Assembly: GCA_910587685.1 (NCBI GenBank) | Contig: CAJUMY010000009.1 | Span: 1 to 64,000 of the forward strand | From: an uncultured Christensenellaceae bacterium | Lineage (GTDB): Bacteria; Bacillota; Clostridia; Christensenellales; UBA3700 | Direction: 5' to 3' | Length of the DNA: 64,000 bases | Notes under the pieces: generated by a model | Seen by the model: only the letters and a program-made list of their open reading frames with translations | Databases searched by the model: none | What the model was told of the DNA's origin: nothing | Translations under genes and position numbers: made by a program | Shown: one piece after another, positions 40,514 to 50,007 of the stretch | Position numbering within the stretch: position 1 is the first letter of the stretch | Layout: each line of letters begins with the position of its first letter

Positions 40514-41326
40514 TCAACCTCTTTTTTTCGACTTATAATTGATACCGTAAGCTATCTCGATCTGTTCATACAGCTTATCCGGCGTCATATATCTCTTTAT
40601 TTTTCCGTGCGAAGCGATACTGATAACTCCTGTCTCTTCGCTGACGACTATCGCAAGCACGTCGCTCTCCTCGGTAATGCCTATCGCGGCTCTGTGCCTG
40701 GTACCGAGTTCTTTCGACACAGTAGTATCCTGCGTCAAAGCAAGAAAACAGCCGGCGGAAAGCGTCCTATTGCCCTTTACGACTACGGCGCCGTCGTGAA
40801 GCGGAGCTTTCGTGTTGAAAAGCGACTCCAAAAGTCTCGACGATACGAGAGCGTCGAGCTCCGTTCCGCTGTCGAGTATGTGACTGGGCACGCTGTTTGG
40901 AGCGATTATTATAAGAGCGCCGACGTTGTTCTTCGAAAGAGTCTGGCACGCCTTGACTATTTCGCTCGCGGCGATCCTGAGATCCTCTTCCGTATAGTCT
41001 ACCTTGCTCATATCGTAAGACTTTGAAAGACGCGAAACCATCTGCTTTAAGTCAGCCTGATAGATGACCGCGAAAGCCGCAACTACGAATACCGCAAGAT
41101 AATCGAAGAGTCTCTTCGTGATATACATAACGTTAGTTTCGGAAACAGCGCATATTACGTTGACGGCAATATACGCGAGAGAAAACAGCGAGTAAAAAAT
41201 AGCCTGTTTCAAACTGTTCCTCTTTTTGAAGAATATAAGAAGTATCGTTGCAAGCGCTATTATGACGATAATATCCACTATCACCGTCCAGTTAATATTT
41301 TTAAGATAGACGAGCAAATCTTCCAT
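40514..41326 (-). CDS. cdaA: Diadenylate cyclase CdaA
   Basis: Makes cyclic di-AMP from two ATP. The 270 residues have three membrane helices (about 12-32, 42-62, 69-89), then a DAC domain with the catalytic 'LHDGAVVVKGNRTLSAG' (DGA motif) and 'GTRHRAAIGITEESD' (RHR motif). The usual Firmicute partner cdaR/ybbR and glmM do not follow; the next gene is a DUF1015 protein six bases away. AAAGGAG lies before ATG. c-di-AMP control of osmolyte and potassium balance is expected by family. Confidence 0.96.
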   Translation of the reverse strand: MEDLLVYLKNINWTVIVDIIVIIALATILLIFFKKRNSLKQAIFYSLFSLAYIAVNVICAVSETNVMYITKRLFDYLAVFVVAAFAVIYQADLKQMVSRLSKSYDMSKVDYTEEDLRIAASEIVKACQTLSKNNVGALIIIAPNSVPSHILDSGTELDALVSSRLLESLFNTKAPLHDGAVVVKGNRTLSAGCFLALTQDTTVSKELGTRHRAAIGITEESDVLAIVVSEETGVISIASHGKIKRYMTPDKLYEQIEIAYGINYKSKKRG

Positions 41327-41490
41327 AGAAACTCCTTTAACAAACGTTTTGTTCTATACATTTTACAGTATATACTAATGCCGAAAAAAAATAAAGTATT
41401 TTTCCCGAATTTACCTTAAAATCGTTAAATAACTACCTTAATCGCCCGTTATAGGCGAAATATTCGAGCGATTTTAATATCTTATTAAGC

Positions 41491-41532
41491 AAAAAAAGCC
41501 CGCGTTAGGCAAATAACTATGCTGCGCGGACT
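41491..41532 (-). terminator. Terminator of the two-component operon
   Basis: On the minus strand AGTCCGCG pairs with CGCGGGCT (one wobble), followed by TTTTTT, about 26 bases after the histidine kinase stop. Confidence 0.75.
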
Positions 41533-41558
41533 CTTATTATTAAATATTCGGCGTTATA

Positions 41559-43028
41559 TCAAAGGCTCTTGTCCGTTCGATCGCCGACCGTCTCCAAGTC
41601 GAAAAAGAAATCGCTTCCTTCGCCGACTTTACTCACTACTCCGTAATGGCAGCCGAGCTTGTTAAGAACGGTCTTTACTATCGATAGTCCCAGACCGCTT
41701 CCGACAGACTCTCTCTTATGCGTTCTCTCTCCTTTATAATATCTGTCCCATATGTCGGTGAGTTTGCTCTCCTCTATTCCGTCTCCCGTATCTATGACGT
41801 GTATTCTGACGTATCCGCCCGCCCGCTCTTCAAGCGTCAAGTATACTGTATTGTCCTCGCCTATATGGTTGATGGCGTTATTGATGAGATTGTATATCAC
41901 GTTCGTTATTTTGACCCTGTCCGAAACCGCGAAATGCTTTTTATCGCTCTTTTTAACGTCGAAAGATACGCCCTTCATCTTGTACATACTTCCGTATCTG
42001 CCCGCTATTTCCGAAATGAGTTCGCCTATCTCGAATCTTTCCGCATCGTAACCGACTACGTCCGCCTCGAACTTCGTAATATCCATCATATCGTTGACGA
42101 GACTCGTGAGATACTCTGCCTCTCTTATTATGACGTCCATATTTTCGGCATTATTCTCGTCGGGTATATCCCGCATTATTTCCGCGTAGCCTCTTATCAT
42201 AGTCAGCGGAGTTCTCAGATCGTGCGATATATTGGCGATGAGTTCTCTCCTCAATCTATCGGTCTTGCCGAGCTCTCCCGTCGCGTAATTGAGCGTTTTG
42301 CTCAGTTCGCTCACCTCTTTATAGCTGTTCTCGTCGAATACGACTCCGTAATCGCCGTGAGCAAGCCTCGCGGACTTGTTGTTGATATTAACAAGCGGTC
42401 TCGATACGTATTTCGCAAGAAGTATCGCGACGCATAGCGCGACCAAAATCATCGTCGCAGTCACCGTCACGAGCTCTATATTGATGGTCTTGACGGTAGA
42501 CGTCATAGGCAATACGCGGCAAGTGAGAACTATCGTCCCCGTCCCTTCCCGAACTTCTCCTATTCCGCCTATTCTATCTCCGATCTCGATATTCTTTGCG
42601 TATACTACTCTTTTAACGGGTTTTTCCGCGTCGGAATTGACGCTCGTCACTTCCTTGATGAATATACCTTTCTTCGACGCAAAAGCCTCGTTCCTCAATT
42701 CCGAAAGCTCGGAAGGAGCATACTCGTATCCGTCGGATTCGCTTTCGGAAACAAGTACGATATATCCGTCGCCGTCGATTATAGCGATACTCGTATCGTT
42801 ATTGACCGACAGCATCGAGACGTACTTTCGTAAATCTCCGCCTCTGTTTATCTCGCGTTCTATGTCGGCGGCGGTCTTTTCCACTATCGACATTTTGACC
42901 TGCTTATACATCATATCCATAAACAGCAGTCTAAACGTCCATAGAAGCGCTATCATAATAACTACGAACGCTATAAAGTAGCCGAGGAAGAGCCACTTGA
43001 CGCTGCGCTTTGACTTATCAAACTTCAA
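41559..43028 (-). CDS. Sensor histidine kinase
   Basis: 489 residues: membrane helix about 11-33, extracellular domain of about 150 residues, second helix about 184-206, HAMP (about 205-258), HisKA with the phosphorylated His in 'ANISHDLRTPLTMIRGYAEI', and HATPase_c with 'LINNAINHIG', 'VIDTGDGI', and 'SVGSGLGLSIVKTV'. The start is TTG and overlaps the response regulator end by 11 bases, so translation is coupled. Signal sensed is unknown. Pairs with the OmpR-type regulator upstream. Confidence 0.94.
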   Translation of the reverse strand: MKFDKSKRSVKWLFLGYFIAFVVIMIALLWTFRLLFMDMMYKQVKMSIVEKTAADIEREINRGGDLRKYVSMLSVNNDTSIAIIDGDGYIVLVSESESDGYEYAPSELSELRNEAFASKKGIFIKEVTSVNSDAEKPVKRVVYAKNIEIGDRIGGIGEVREGTGTIVLTCRVLPMTSTVKTINIELVTVTATMILVALCVAILLAKYVSRPLVNINNKSARLAHGDYGVVFDENSYKEVSELSKTLNYATGELGKTDRLRRELIANISHDLRTPLTMIRGYAEIMRDIPDENNAENMDVIIREAEYLTSLVNDMMDITKFEADVVGYDAERFEIGELISEIAGRYGSMYKMKGVSFDVKKSDKKHFAVSDRVKITNVIYNLINNAINHIGEDNTVYLTLEERAGGYVRIHVIDTGDGIEESKLTDIWDRYYKGERTHKRESVGSGLGLSIVKTVLNKLGCHYGVVSKVGEGSDFFFDLETVGDRTDKSL

Positions 43029-43686
43029 AGATATAACCTACGCTCCTTACCGTTCCTATGAATTTGGAATAAACGCCAAGATTTTTCCTCAACATCTTTA
43101 TGTGCGTATCGAGCGTTCTGTCAAAGCCGTCGTAATCATAACCCCATATTTCCGATATGAATCTCTCTCTCGAAATAGCTATGTTCTTATTCTTAGCGAG
43201 GAACACGAGTATCTCATATTCTTTCGGCGAAAGATCGACCTTAGCGCCGTCTACGTATACTTTTCTAGAAAGAAGGTCGATGCTGAGCCCCTCGAATTCG
43301 AGAACGTCGCGTTTCGGCTCTTTCGCCACGCTTCTTCTGAGCACCGCGCCTACGCGAAGCATCAGTTCTTTAGGCGAAAAAGGCTTCACGACGTAATCGT
43401 CGACTCCCATCTCGAAGCCGTGTATCCTGTCATATTCTTCTCCTCTCGCCGAAAGAATGATTATAGGTATATTTTTAATTTTCCTTATCTCTTTCGCCGC
43501 GGAAAAGCCGTCGAGTTCGGGCATCATAACGTCCATTATGATAACGTCGTAATCGTTATTTCGTACCATTTCTATGCATTCGAGCCCGTTCTTCGCCTCG
43601 AAAACCTCATATCCCTCGAATTCGGCATACTTTTTTATAAGCATCCTTATCATTTCTTCGTCGTCGACTATAAGTAATTTACTCAT
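43018..43686 (-). CDS. OmpR/PhoB-family response regulator
   Basis: 222 residues: receiver domain with acidic pair 'VDDEEMI', phosphorylated Asp in 'DVIIMDVMMPELDG', 'ILSAR' and 'VVKPFSPKEL'; then winged-helix Trans_reg_C ('LSPKEYEILVFLAKNKNIAI', 'FDRTLDTHIKMLRKNLG', 'IGTVRSVGYIFEV'). First gene of the pair with the histidine kinase. Target genes cannot be told from the window. Confidence 0.96.
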   Translation of the reverse strand: MSKLLIVDDEEMIRMLIKKYAEFEGYEVFEAKNGLECIEMVRNNDYDVIIMDVMMPELDGFSAAKEIRKIKNIPIIILSARGEEYDRIHGFEMGVDDYVVKPFSPKELMLRVGAVLRRSVAKEPKRDVLEFEGLSIDLLSRKVYVDGAKVDLSPKEYEILVFLAKNKNIAISRERFISEIWGYDYDGFDRTLDTHIKMLRKNLGVYSKFIGTVRSVGYIFEV

Positions 43687-43797
43687 TTCCCATCTCCGTA
43701 TACTGTCCTGTCAAGTCGTCTCGGCTTCGCGTCTACGCATTTTCGCCGAACGCTTTTCAAGAAGATTATAATAAATCATTGTGAATATTTTGTGTCG

Positions 43798-43824
43798 AAA
43801 AAAAGAAAGCGTAAAAACGCTTTC
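43798..43824 (-). terminator. Terminator of the comEC-holA cluster
   Basis: On the minus strand GAAAGCG pairs with CGCTTTC around a six-base loop, followed by seven thymines, just after the stop of the M28-like gene. Confidence 0.88.
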
Positions 43825-43830
43825 CCTTTA

Positions 43831-45192
43831 CTACAGTCCGAATATATCGTCGCCGTTGCCGCCATCGTCCTTTGAGTCCAAGCCGAAAGGATCCTCCTTA
43901 GGCTTTTTCCTGTTCTCGACGAATTCTTTTATAGCGGCGATCTCTTCTTCCAGACCCTCTCCGTCTCTTTCGGCTCTCGCTCTGAAATATTTATACCAAT
44001 CGCCGTAATAGTCGTCGACGGTATACTCCTTGACGTTATTGCGCGCTCTCTTGACTAAAAACGCCGCTAACGACAAAACAACTATTGCGGATATCAATAT
44101 TGTCACGAAGTAAAAAACGTCGCTGTTTATTATCGAATAATCAGGCATATTTTCCGCGCTTTTCATCATGACGTCAACGAATTCCTTGTCGGTGAGCGCG
44201 TTATAGCTTACGTCGAAAACAGATGACAACTGCATCAATATCTTTTCTTTTCCCACCTTATCCGCAAGGTATTCGAGATTGTCCTCTTTTTTATTGGAGA
44301 TATTGATCGAGCCGTCTCTTTCCTCTATCGCTTCAAACGACTCTTTTTCCCAATTCAAGCTAAGGAAATTGACGGAAGGTATTCTCGCGTTGAAAAAGTC
44401 TATATGGCTGTCGAAAATGCCTGCGTGGGTGTAAGGAATCACCTGATTTTCCCTTATAAGTATAGGCGCCGACTTTTTATACGCCGGGATCTTCGTAAAA
44501 GAACTTCCACTCTCCTCGGCGATTTTTTTAAGAAATTCCCCGTGGATCGTTTTCGTCTCTTCGGTATACATATATATATTGTTGCCGCCTACAGGCATAG
44601 TATAATTCATAACGAAAAGAGTGTCGCTCTTTTGATTCCTGATATAAAACTGTTCGTAAAAATCTCCTGCTCCTGCATAATTCATTGCGTTCGCGCCGAG
44701 CCCTACGAAATATACGTCGTAGCCGAGCTCGATATCTTTCAATTTTTCGGCGAGCGTCAGCATAACACTAACGCCCATAGCTCCGCCGTAATACACGGCT
44801 TCGTTTCCCTTCGTCTCCTCGTATCCGTAAAGATTGGAATAGCCCGTCATTACGATGACGTGTTTATCCGTACCTTCCGCGTCCTTTTTGAACACGACGT
44901 TCCTCGAGGTATATGAAGCGTTGTTCATAAGCACGTTGTCGAACGTAAAATCGTATGAATAGTCTTCGTATCCCAAGCCGCCGAGACGCTCGATAAGATA
45001 TTCCGCGAATTTCCTTTCGCCGTCGGCTCCCGCCGTTCTGTCCTTATGATATAACGAGATATTTTCCGCTTCGCCGTATATTTTTTCGCCTAAGCCGACG
45101 TCGTTTTTCGTAGATTCTTCAGCGTGAACGTTCCCGAAAGCGCAAAGCGTAAAAACTATCAAGATCATCAATATCAATAACGTCTTTTTCAT
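43831..45192 (-). CDS. Membrane-anchored M28-peptidase-like protein, probably inactive
   Basis: 453 residues: signal peptide (about 1-24, ending 'VHAEE'), a large extracytoplasmic domain, one membrane helix near 368-390, and an acidic cytosolic tail rich in Lys/Asp/Gly. The fold reads like an M28 aminopeptidase ('DRTAGADGERKFAEYLIERL', 'VIVMTGYSN', 'GGAMGVSVMLTLAEKL', 'VYFVGLGANAMNYAGA'), but the expected metal ligands are missing: no HxD at 'MTGYS', no Asp at 'GGAMG', no Glu pair at 'GLGAN'; only the late 'FDSHIDFF' His remains. Likely a pseudo-peptidase scaffold. Four bases after the 179-aa membrane protein. Confidence 0.75.
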   Translation of the reverse strand: MKKTLLILMILIVFTLCAFGNVHAEESTKNDVGLGEKIYGEAENISLYHKDRTAGADGERKFAEYLIERLGGLGYEDYSYDFTFDNVLMNNASYTSRNVVFKKDAEGTDKHVIVMTGYSNLYGYEETKGNEAVYYGGAMGVSVMLTLAEKLKDIELGYDVYFVGLGANAMNYAGAGDFYEQFYIRNQKSDTLFVMNYTMPVGGNNIYMYTEETKTIHGEFLKKIAEESGSSFTKIPAYKKSAPILIRENQVIPYTHAGIFDSHIDFFNARIPSVNFLSLNWEKESFEAIEERDGSINISNKKEDNLEYLADKVGKEKILMQLSSVFDVSYNALTDKEFVDVMMKSAENMPDYSIINSDVFYFVTILISAIVVLSLAAFLVKRARNNVKEYTVDDYYGDWYKYFRARAERDGEGLEEEIAAIKEFVENRKKPKEDPFGLDSKDDGGNGDDIFGL

Positions 45193-45196
45193 ACCT

Positions 45197-45736
45197 TCAC
45201 ACTCCCAAAACAGCCATTACGGCGAAAATCATGCCGTAACAGGCAACCATCTTCGACGTAAAATTCACGTCGAAACTTCTTCCGTTCTTGCTAAGAGCTA
45301 TTACCGCCGCGTACGCCGCCGCCTTGATAACGACTCTGGCGAGCGCGTTCACTATGTTCGAATACATCTCGTAATCGTATACCATCACGCCTACGGCTCC
45401 GATAACGACATTCGCTATTATCATGACGAAATACGCGTGGTGAAAGAGCGATCTCGACGAAATGGGCATCCTTCTGTCTCGCAATTTCAAAACCGAACGC
45501 ATACACGACGTATAAGCTATCCTTAAAGCGAATGCGAATATGAAAAAACTCGCTATCGAAGTAAAAAGAGTTACGGCGACGAAGCTGATCGATCCGCCGA
45601 AACCGTAATTCGCCATAATTCTAACGCTCTTATCGTTCGACGGAAAATTCGCAAAAGCGTAACTCAAAACAAGAATACAGGAAAGCGCCGCGCCGACTTT
45701 TTTAGCGTACGGTCTTTCCTCGTTTAACCAAAACAT
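45197..45736 (-). CDS. Unknown integral membrane protein
   Basis: 179 residues with about four to five hydrophobic helices (around 14-31, 47-75, 98-120, 130-148 and 160-178) and basic loops ('SVLKLRDRRMPISSRSLFHH'). I do not recognise the family. It begins 15 bases after holA and ends four bases before the M28-like gene, so the two are probably translated together and may act as a pair. Confidence 0.75.
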   Translation of the reverse strand: MFWLNEERPYAKKVGAALSCILVLSYAFANFPSNDKSVRIMANYGFGGSISFVAVTLFTSIASFFIFAFALRIAYTSCMRSVLKLRDRRMPISSRSLFHHAYFVMIIANVVIGAVGVMVYDYEMYSNIVNALARVVIKAAAYAAVIALSKNGRSFDVNFTSKMVACYGMIFAVMAVLGV

Positions 45737-45751
45737 ATTAGCAATTTACTC

Positions 45752-46720
45752 CTAAGAAAATATCTTTACCAAAATAGCTCCGAGAGCCGTCTCTTCCGAC
45801 ATTACGCCGCTCTTGAACTGAAATTCTTTTTCATTTATTTCGTCGTATATCCGCTTTAACGCGACGGGCGAATAGTTCATAGCGCTCTTTTTCGTATAGT
45901 TTAGCGCGTACGGCTTCACCCCGAGCGCCTTAGAGAGATCGTCGGTACTTGACGGAGCGAGTCTCACGTACAGCATCTTTCTGAACACGCCGGAAAGCTG
46001 TGAAATTATCTCGCTTGCCCGAACGCCGTCTTTCTGAAGTTTTTCTATTATCTTCATGGCTTCGCCGTACTTTTTATCTGCGACCGCGTTCGCTATATCG
46101 AATATACGGTATTCGACGCGCGCGCTCACGCACTCCTCGACGGTCTCTTTATCCACGGTTTCGCCAAGACAAAGCATAGAGAGCTTTTTCAGTTCGCTTT
46201 CGATACGCATGAGTTCCAAATTGGCGTACGTCGCAAGAGTTTTCGCCGCGTCGTGAGTTATCGAGCTTCCCAGTTCCTTGGCTCTGCGTTTTATAAAATC
46301 CACGACTTCGCTCTCTTTGAGCGTCGAAGCGTCTATCTCTTCCGCAAACTTCTTGAACTTCAAGAACGCGTTGCCGTCGTCCGCGAGAATAAGAATACTG
46401 CTCTCGTTGGGATCTTTCATATATTTTTCCAACGATTTCGCATGCTCGCCGTCGATAACGCCGCTTAGACGTTTGAGAAAAACTATCCTGCGCTCGGCAA
46501 AAGCCGGCAGAGTATTCGCCGCCGCTATTACGTCGTCAATGACGCTTTTGTCGCCGTCGAAGACATTATAATTGAGATCGCGTATACTCTCGTCGATAGT
46601 ACCGAGCGCGTGTTTTACGACGCTTTCTCTTAAATATACGTCGTCGCCCGTCAAAATATATACGCTCCCGAAATTCTCGAGATTCAGAAATTGCATCGCG
46701 GTAATCATATTCTTACTCAT
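45752..46720 (-). CDS. holA: DNA polymerase III delta subunit
   Basis: Clamp-loader delta subunit. The 322 residues fit HolA: 'VYILTGDDVYLRESVVKHAL', 'LNYNVFDGDK', 'AANTLPAFAERRIVFLKRL', 'SITHDAAKTLATYANLELMR', 'SELKKLSMLC', 'RVEYRIFDIANAVADKKYGE' and the C-terminal collar. ATG overlaps the comEC stop (ATGA). The comEC-holA order is conserved in Firmicutes, where rpsT usually follows; here unknown membrane proteins do instead. Confidence 0.93.
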   Translation of the reverse strand: MSKNMITAMQFLNLENFGSVYILTGDDVYLRESVVKHALGTIDESIRDLNYNVFDGDKSVIDDVIAAANTLPAFAERRIVFLKRLSGVIDGEHAKSLEKYMKDPNESSILILADDGNAFLKFKKFAEEIDASTLKESEVVDFIKRRAKELGSSITHDAAKTLATYANLELMRIESELKKLSMLCLGETVDKETVEECVSARVEYRIFDIANAVADKKYGEAMKIIEKLQKDGVRASEIISQLSGVFRKMLYVRLAPSSTDDLSKALGVKPYALNYTKKSAMNYSPVALKRIYDEINEKEFQFKSGVMSEETALGAILVKIFS

Positions 46721-48795
46721 CCGTCCTTATCCGTTATTCTACCATTTTTTATACGGAATGTAAAGTGCGTTGTATCACTAACGGATAATTCTTCCGCCAA
46801 GTTCAAATAATATTCGGCAAAAGTTCCTCCTGTCGAATATCTATCGTTCATTGCAACGACAAGCGTGTACTTCTCGGCTTTTGAAAAAACGTTTTCGGGA
46901 TTTGCGAAAAGATACCTGCCCTCGCCGTTCTCGACGGTAACGTCTCCCGTTCCCGATACGCTGATATTTTCGCCGCCGTAAGCGACTTTTATCCCCTCGA
47001 ACACAAAAACGCCGCGCGGAATGATCACTTCTTTAGCGCCGCTCATTCTGACGAGATAACCGAGTTCGACCGCATTTTTATCGCTATAAGTCGGAGCGAC
47101 TATCACGTCTATCTTACCGATGCCGCGTCTCGAGATCATATTGGCGGTCCTATATGCGGAAAATTCGTCGACGTCTCCCGTGATCACGCATATTTTCTTC
47201 CCGTCTACGCCGTCAATGAGCGCAGAATATACTCCGAAGCCGCTCTTTTCCACAAATATATTTCCTCTCCCCAACGAATGAGAAACGCAAGGCGTAAGTA
47301 AACTCAAGACGATAATGATCAATAGACCCGACGCCGTAGCCTTCTTGAACGCGTTCTTGGTAAAAACGTAATTTGACGAAAATATCATTATAACGATATA
47401 CGCTATCAAAAACACGTAACCGAACTCGAACGTAATATTCGGGATATCCAACTTAAATACCGCCGACGAAAGTCCGTTGATAAGCGCGAACGGATAAGAC
47501 GCTACGCCAAGAACACCTCCGAGCCCGAACGCCGCCGATATTATGAATAATGCGAAAAATATCGGGAAGTAGAGCGAAACGAAAGATATCGCTATAAGAT
47601 TCATGGGAACAGTCAAAAGAGAGACGCTACCGAACGAAATAAGCATTATCGGCAAGAGTCCGATATTGACGGAGAGCGTACCCGCCAAAACCGACGCCGC
47701 TCCTTTTGGCAATCTTTTCATAACGCGCATGACAGACTTCCCGAAAAGTATCAGAGAAAATACCGCAAGATAGCTAAGTAAGAACGACGTATCGAAAAGA
47801 TAGGCGGGCTCTACGGCTAGCGTCATTATTCCCGCTATAGAGAAAGACGTTATAACGTCGTATCTTCTATTGACGGCGTTAGCAAGAAGAGCTACGCCCG
47901 TCATAATGACCGCTCTTACTACAGACACCGTAAAACCCGTGACGTACGCGTAAAAAATGAGAAAAGGCACGACCGCAAGTCGGTATCTGCCGCTCACGCC
48001 GAGCTTTTTAAGAAGAAACGAAACGGCGGCGGCTATCACTCCGACGTGAAGTCCCGATACCGCGAAAAGATGCGCTATCCCGAGTCTTGACGAAATAGTC
48101 TTCATCTCCTCAGACATCGCCGACTTGTCGCCGAATATCGCTCCTATAATGAACGCGCCGGTATCCCGCTTCGTATTGTTCATTACGAATTTCGTTGACG
48201 CGAGAACTATCTTTTCTCTCAAATCGGTTTCGTTCCCTTTGACGCCGTAAAACCTTTTTACCGATAACGACCAATATATTTTATCTACGTAATTAGCCGA
48301 ACTTCCTATTCCGTCTATCTCGAGCGGCATCTTTTTCATCTCCGCTTCGAAAGATATCATATCGCCAACCTTGAGCTCTGTCTCTTGAGCGTCGTCGAAA
48401 TTTTCGAATTTCAAAAGTGCCTTCCCTTTTATTTTCTCCCCGTTATATACGATATCTTCAACGATTATCCGTCCGTCCACGTCGCCCGAGCTGTCTCTGT
48501 CGCTCATGAGAGACACCCGCGCGGCGATCGCGCCATAGCCCTCTGGATATCCCCTACCGTTATATACGGCTCTTGCCGAATATGCGTATGCTCCTCCGCC
48601 TATAAAGAATATCAAAAGCAAAATGAAAAATATAGGTTTCCGTCTCTTTATTCCGACAATAACTGCCGGAACAAGAAAAACGACAGACGCCGATATGCCT
48701 GCCGTTAAATCAGTAAAAAACGCTATACCCAAAATGAAGAACGCAAAAGAGAGCGCAATATACCTTATATTGAACATTCTCTTTATCTTTCGCAT
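46717..48795 (-). CDS. comEC: ComEC/Rec2-type DNA uptake channel protein
   Basis: 692 residues. Early helices, an OB-like DUF4131 segment (about 95-190), then the Competence domain with 'ISSRLGIAHLFAVSGLHVGV', 'SVVRAVIMTGVALLANAVNR' and about eight helices to residue 500. The C-terminal domain (about 510-690) sits where ComEC proteins have a beta-lactamase fold, but the His/Asp metal motif is missing ('VIAPTYSDK'-like region reads 'VIVAPTYSDKNAVEL'). It would take single-stranded DNA across the membrane if a competence system is present; only a TfoX-like protein at 62.6 kb hints at one. Confidence 0.92.
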   Translation of the reverse strand: MRKIKRMFNIRYIALSFAFFILGIAFFTDLTAGISASVVFLVPAVIVGIKRRKPIFFILLLIFFIGGGAYAYSARAVYNGRGYPEGYGAIAARVSLMSDRDSSGDVDGRIIVEDIVYNGEKIKGKALLKFENFDDAQETELKVGDMISFEAEMKKMPLEIDGIGSSANYVDKIYWSLSVKRFYGVKGNETDLREKIVLASTKFVMNNTKRDTGAFIIGAIFGDKSAMSEEMKTISSRLGIAHLFAVSGLHVGVIAAAVSFLLKKLGVSGRYRLAVVPFLIFYAYVTGFTVSVVRAVIMTGVALLANAVNRRYDVITSFSIAGIMTLAVEPAYLFDTSFLLSYLAVFSLILFGKSVMRVMKRLPKGAASVLAGTLSVNIGLLPIMLISFGSVSLLTVPMNLIAISFVSLYFPIFFALFIISAAFGLGGVLGVASYPFALINGLSSAVFKLDIPNITFEFGYVFLIAYIVIMIFSSNYVFTKNAFKKATASGLLIIIVLSLLTPCVSHSLGRGNIFVEKSGFGVYSALIDGVDGKKICVITGDVDEFSAYRTANMISRRGIGKIDVIVAPTYSDKNAVELGYLVRMSGAKEVIIPRGVFVFEGIKVAYGGENISVSGTGDVTVENGEGRYLFANPENVFSKAEKYTLVVAMNDRYSTGGTFAEYYLNLAEELSVSDTTHFTFRIKNGRITDKDG

Positions 48796-48914
48796 CTTGA
48801 TTTTTCCTCTTTTCTTTCGTACCGTTCGCCTTCAAGCGGCGTTATCGTCTATATCAACGTCCGTTATCAAGCGAACCCATATTTTTTTATAGTAAAATTC
48901 AGTATTTTACGCCG

Positions 48915-49652
48915 TTAGACAACGTATATACTCATTTCTTTCGCGAGCTCGGCGTTTTCGTATACCGACCTAGCTTCTCTTTCTATCTCCTTTATTTCCG
49001 CTTCATTATCGGGAAGATGCGTGAGCAAAAGTCTGGCTCCGCTATCTTTCACGATCTCGGCAATATCCTTAACGCTTATATGCGGGCTCTTCTCGCTCCA
49101 ATCTTTAGCGAGAATACACGCGTCGCATAGAGCAATATCGACGCCGTTAAAATACTCGCAAAGCTCGGGAAAATACGTCGTATCTCCCGTATAAAGGAGC
49201 GTTCCCGACCCGTCGCTTATACGTACGGCGTAACACTCGACGGGATGTTTAGTCCTAAAAAACGATATATCGAGCGAACCGACCTTCACGCATTTTCCGT
49301 GCGTTTCGGTATCGAAAACAAACCTCGACTCTTTACCCGACGTCATCGACAAATATTTCTCTTTCGGGGTCTCGGGAAGAAATACGTTGACCCGTTCCTT
49401 CCGCTCTCCTCTTTTCATCTTGTACTCGATCATATAATTGAACGGAAGAAAATCCGACATATGATCGCCGTGCAAATGACTGAAGATCACAGCGTCTATA
49501 TCGTTTAGTCCGATGAACTCCGACATCCGCGAGATTGTTCCGCTTCCCATATCGAGAAGTATCGCGGTATCCCCGTTCCTTACGATATACGATGAGTTAG
49601 CTCCTCCTCTTGCGGGATAGCGTCCGTGTCTTCCAAGTACGATAAGTTCCAT
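48915..49652 (-). CDS. Metallo-beta-lactamase fold hydrolase
   Basis: 245 residues with the MBL metal motif 'IFSHLHGDHMSDFLP' (HxHxDH), 'RTKHPVECYAVRI' and 'LLYTGDTTYFPEL' (later His and Asp ligands), close to the YhfI/RNase Z-like subgroup. Substrate is unknown; a phosphodiesterase is likely. ATG shares bases with the DUF1667 stop, placing it at the end of the GlpA-type operon, although no link in function is obvious. Confidence 0.88.
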   Translation of the reverse strand: MELIVLGRHGRYPARGGANSSYIVRNGDTAILLDMGSGTISRMSEFIGLNDIDAVIFSHLHGDHMSDFLPFNYMIEYKMKRGERKERVNVFLPETPKEKYLSMTSGKESRFVFDTETHGKCVKVGSLDISFFRTKHPVECYAVRISDGSGTLLYTGDTTYFPELCEYFNGVDIALCDACILAKDWSEKSPHISVKDIAEIVKDSGARLLLTHLPDNEAEIKEIEREARSVYENAELAKEMSIYVV

Positions 49653-50005
49653 TATTGCTCCCTTACCGACGTTGCGACCACGTCGACGCCGGTATTCAAA
49701 ACGTCTTTTATTATAATATCGCCTATATGTACTGGCTTTTTTACTCTTACGTCCTTGATAGTCCTTAGGATATCTCCTATCATAGACTTGGGAATGAGTC
49801 CATTGGTCTTGACCGATACGACTCCGCCATCTTCGAGTCTCACGAGCGAAGTCACGACGCGTTTTGGCGAGGTGAACTCGTTTTCGCCGTATACTTTTCC
49901 TCTAAGACACGTATTGCCTTTAACGCTGATATTTCCGCCGTCGCTCTCCACCGTAAGCGAACATCCCATGGGACACATTATACAAATAGTTTCCATTCTG
50001 TCCAT
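49652..50005 (-). CDS. DUF1667 protein, iron-sulfur component of a GlpA-type complex
   Basis: 117 residues. The N-terminal Cys pattern 'CIMCPMGCSL' plus Cys in 'GNTCLRGKVYG' suggests a [4Fe-4S] cluster. DUF1667 proteins accompany a GlpA-like FAD dehydrogenase and a second FAD/NAD oxidoreductase in Clostridia and spirochaetes, replacing GlpC. I use the ATG at 50005, with GGAGG seven bases upstream, rather than the TTG two codons earlier. It follows the oxidoreductase with its start within a few bases of that stop. Confidence 0.9.
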   Translation of the reverse strand: MDRMETICIMCPMGCSLTVESDGGNISVKGNTCLRGKVYGENEFTSPKRVVTSLVRLEDGGVVSVKTNGLIPKSMIGDILRTIKDVRVKKPVHIGDIIIKDVLNTGVDVVATSVREQ

Positions 50006-50007
50006 AA

